From: Clostridia bacterium
Lineage (GTDB): Bacteria > Bacillota > Clostridia > UBA1381
Length of the DNA: 64,000 nt
Direction: 5' to 3'
Assembly: GCA_017404065.1 (NCBI GenBank)
Contig: JAFRDB010000099.1
Location: forward strand, 19,648 to 83,647
How positions within the stretch are numbered: position 1 is the stretch's first letter; every line of letters starts with the position of its first letter. The translations under genes were made by a program, and so were the position numbers. Shown here in pieces: positions 63,970-64,000 of this stretch. The notes under the pieces were generated by a model. That model worked only from the letters and a program-made list of their open reading frames with translations. It had not been told where the DNA came from and did no database searches.

Positions 63970-64000
63970 GGAAATTGGATAAAAATAAGCACGAAAATTA

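Overview
The window reads as a chromosomal segment of a spore-forming, anaerobic, gut-type member of the Clostridia (Ruminococcaceae/Oscillospiraceae-like). This rests on a full Spo0A, the tilS-ftsH neighbourhood, a glycosidase of family GH3 with its two domains in reversed order (known from Ruminococcus and Butyrivibrio), a reductase-terminated two-module NRPS, and several perfect or near-perfect sigma-A promoters. No rRNA, tRNA, CRISPR array, intact insertion sequence or phage gene was seen.

Region 1 (1-17.1 kb) is housekeeping and envelope: the tail of a HAD phosphatase, spo0A, a wall hydrolase (CAP plus NlpC/P60) with a small membrane protein, prfA plus a DUF1294 membrane protein, a minus-strand operon (cysteine-cluster protein, VanW protein, degenerate AspRS/AsnRS-like paralogue), tilS, ftsH, a DUF1858 protein, and three minus-strand membrane proteins (PAP2 phosphatase, DUF308, DUF5684). 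The spacers here carry a family of GC-rich, hairpin-rich repeats with inverted ends. One copy has inserted into the 3' end of tilS, leaving a 12-bp direct repeat. A second, different MITE-like element with 13-bp direct repeats sits between the ftsH promoter and its ribosome binding site. The tilS leader itself is nine copies of a 7-bp repeat.

Region 2 (17.4-48.8 kb) is one very long plus-strand surface-polysaccharide operon with a promoter at its head. It begins with PglE/PglC/PglD-like genes (bacillosamine-type initiating sugar), continues with GT4 and GT2 glycosyltransferases, an O-antigen polymerase/ligase-like protein and a Wzm/Wzt-type ABC exporter, then a CDP-6-deoxyhexose branch (rfbF, rfbG, an SDR reductase, an RmlC-like epimerase). 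An unusual trio follows: a KdsB-like cytidylyltransferase, a DmpG-like pyruvate aldolase with an extra C-terminal domain, and a KdsC-like phosphatase. This trio may make a CMP-activated 3-deoxy-ulosonic acid. A secreted BNR/sialidase-fold protein, a GT39 enzyme, two GT14 enzymes plus a deletion remnant of a third, a pyruvyltransferase and three acyltransferases finish the operon.

Region 3 (48.8-52.3 kb) has a lipoprotein acetolactate decarboxylase behind a perfect consensus promoter, and a reversed-domain GH3 beta-glucosidase broken by a single-base frameshift.

Region 4 (52.4-63.8 kb) is the most striking part: a 2435-residue C-A-T-C-A-T-R NRPS predicted to release an N-acyl dipeptide aldehyde (or its product), followed at once by a MATE exporter whose C-terminus is an RsbW/SpoIIAB-type ATPase domain, a stand-alone STAS protein (RsbV-like), and a membrane PP2C phosphatase (RsbU-like) that itself ends in an ATPase domain. 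The four genes look like one operon in which a partner-switching module is physically built into the exporter of the NRPS product. The window closes with another copy of the dispersed repeat, a small terminator and a strong promoter for a gene beyond the edge.
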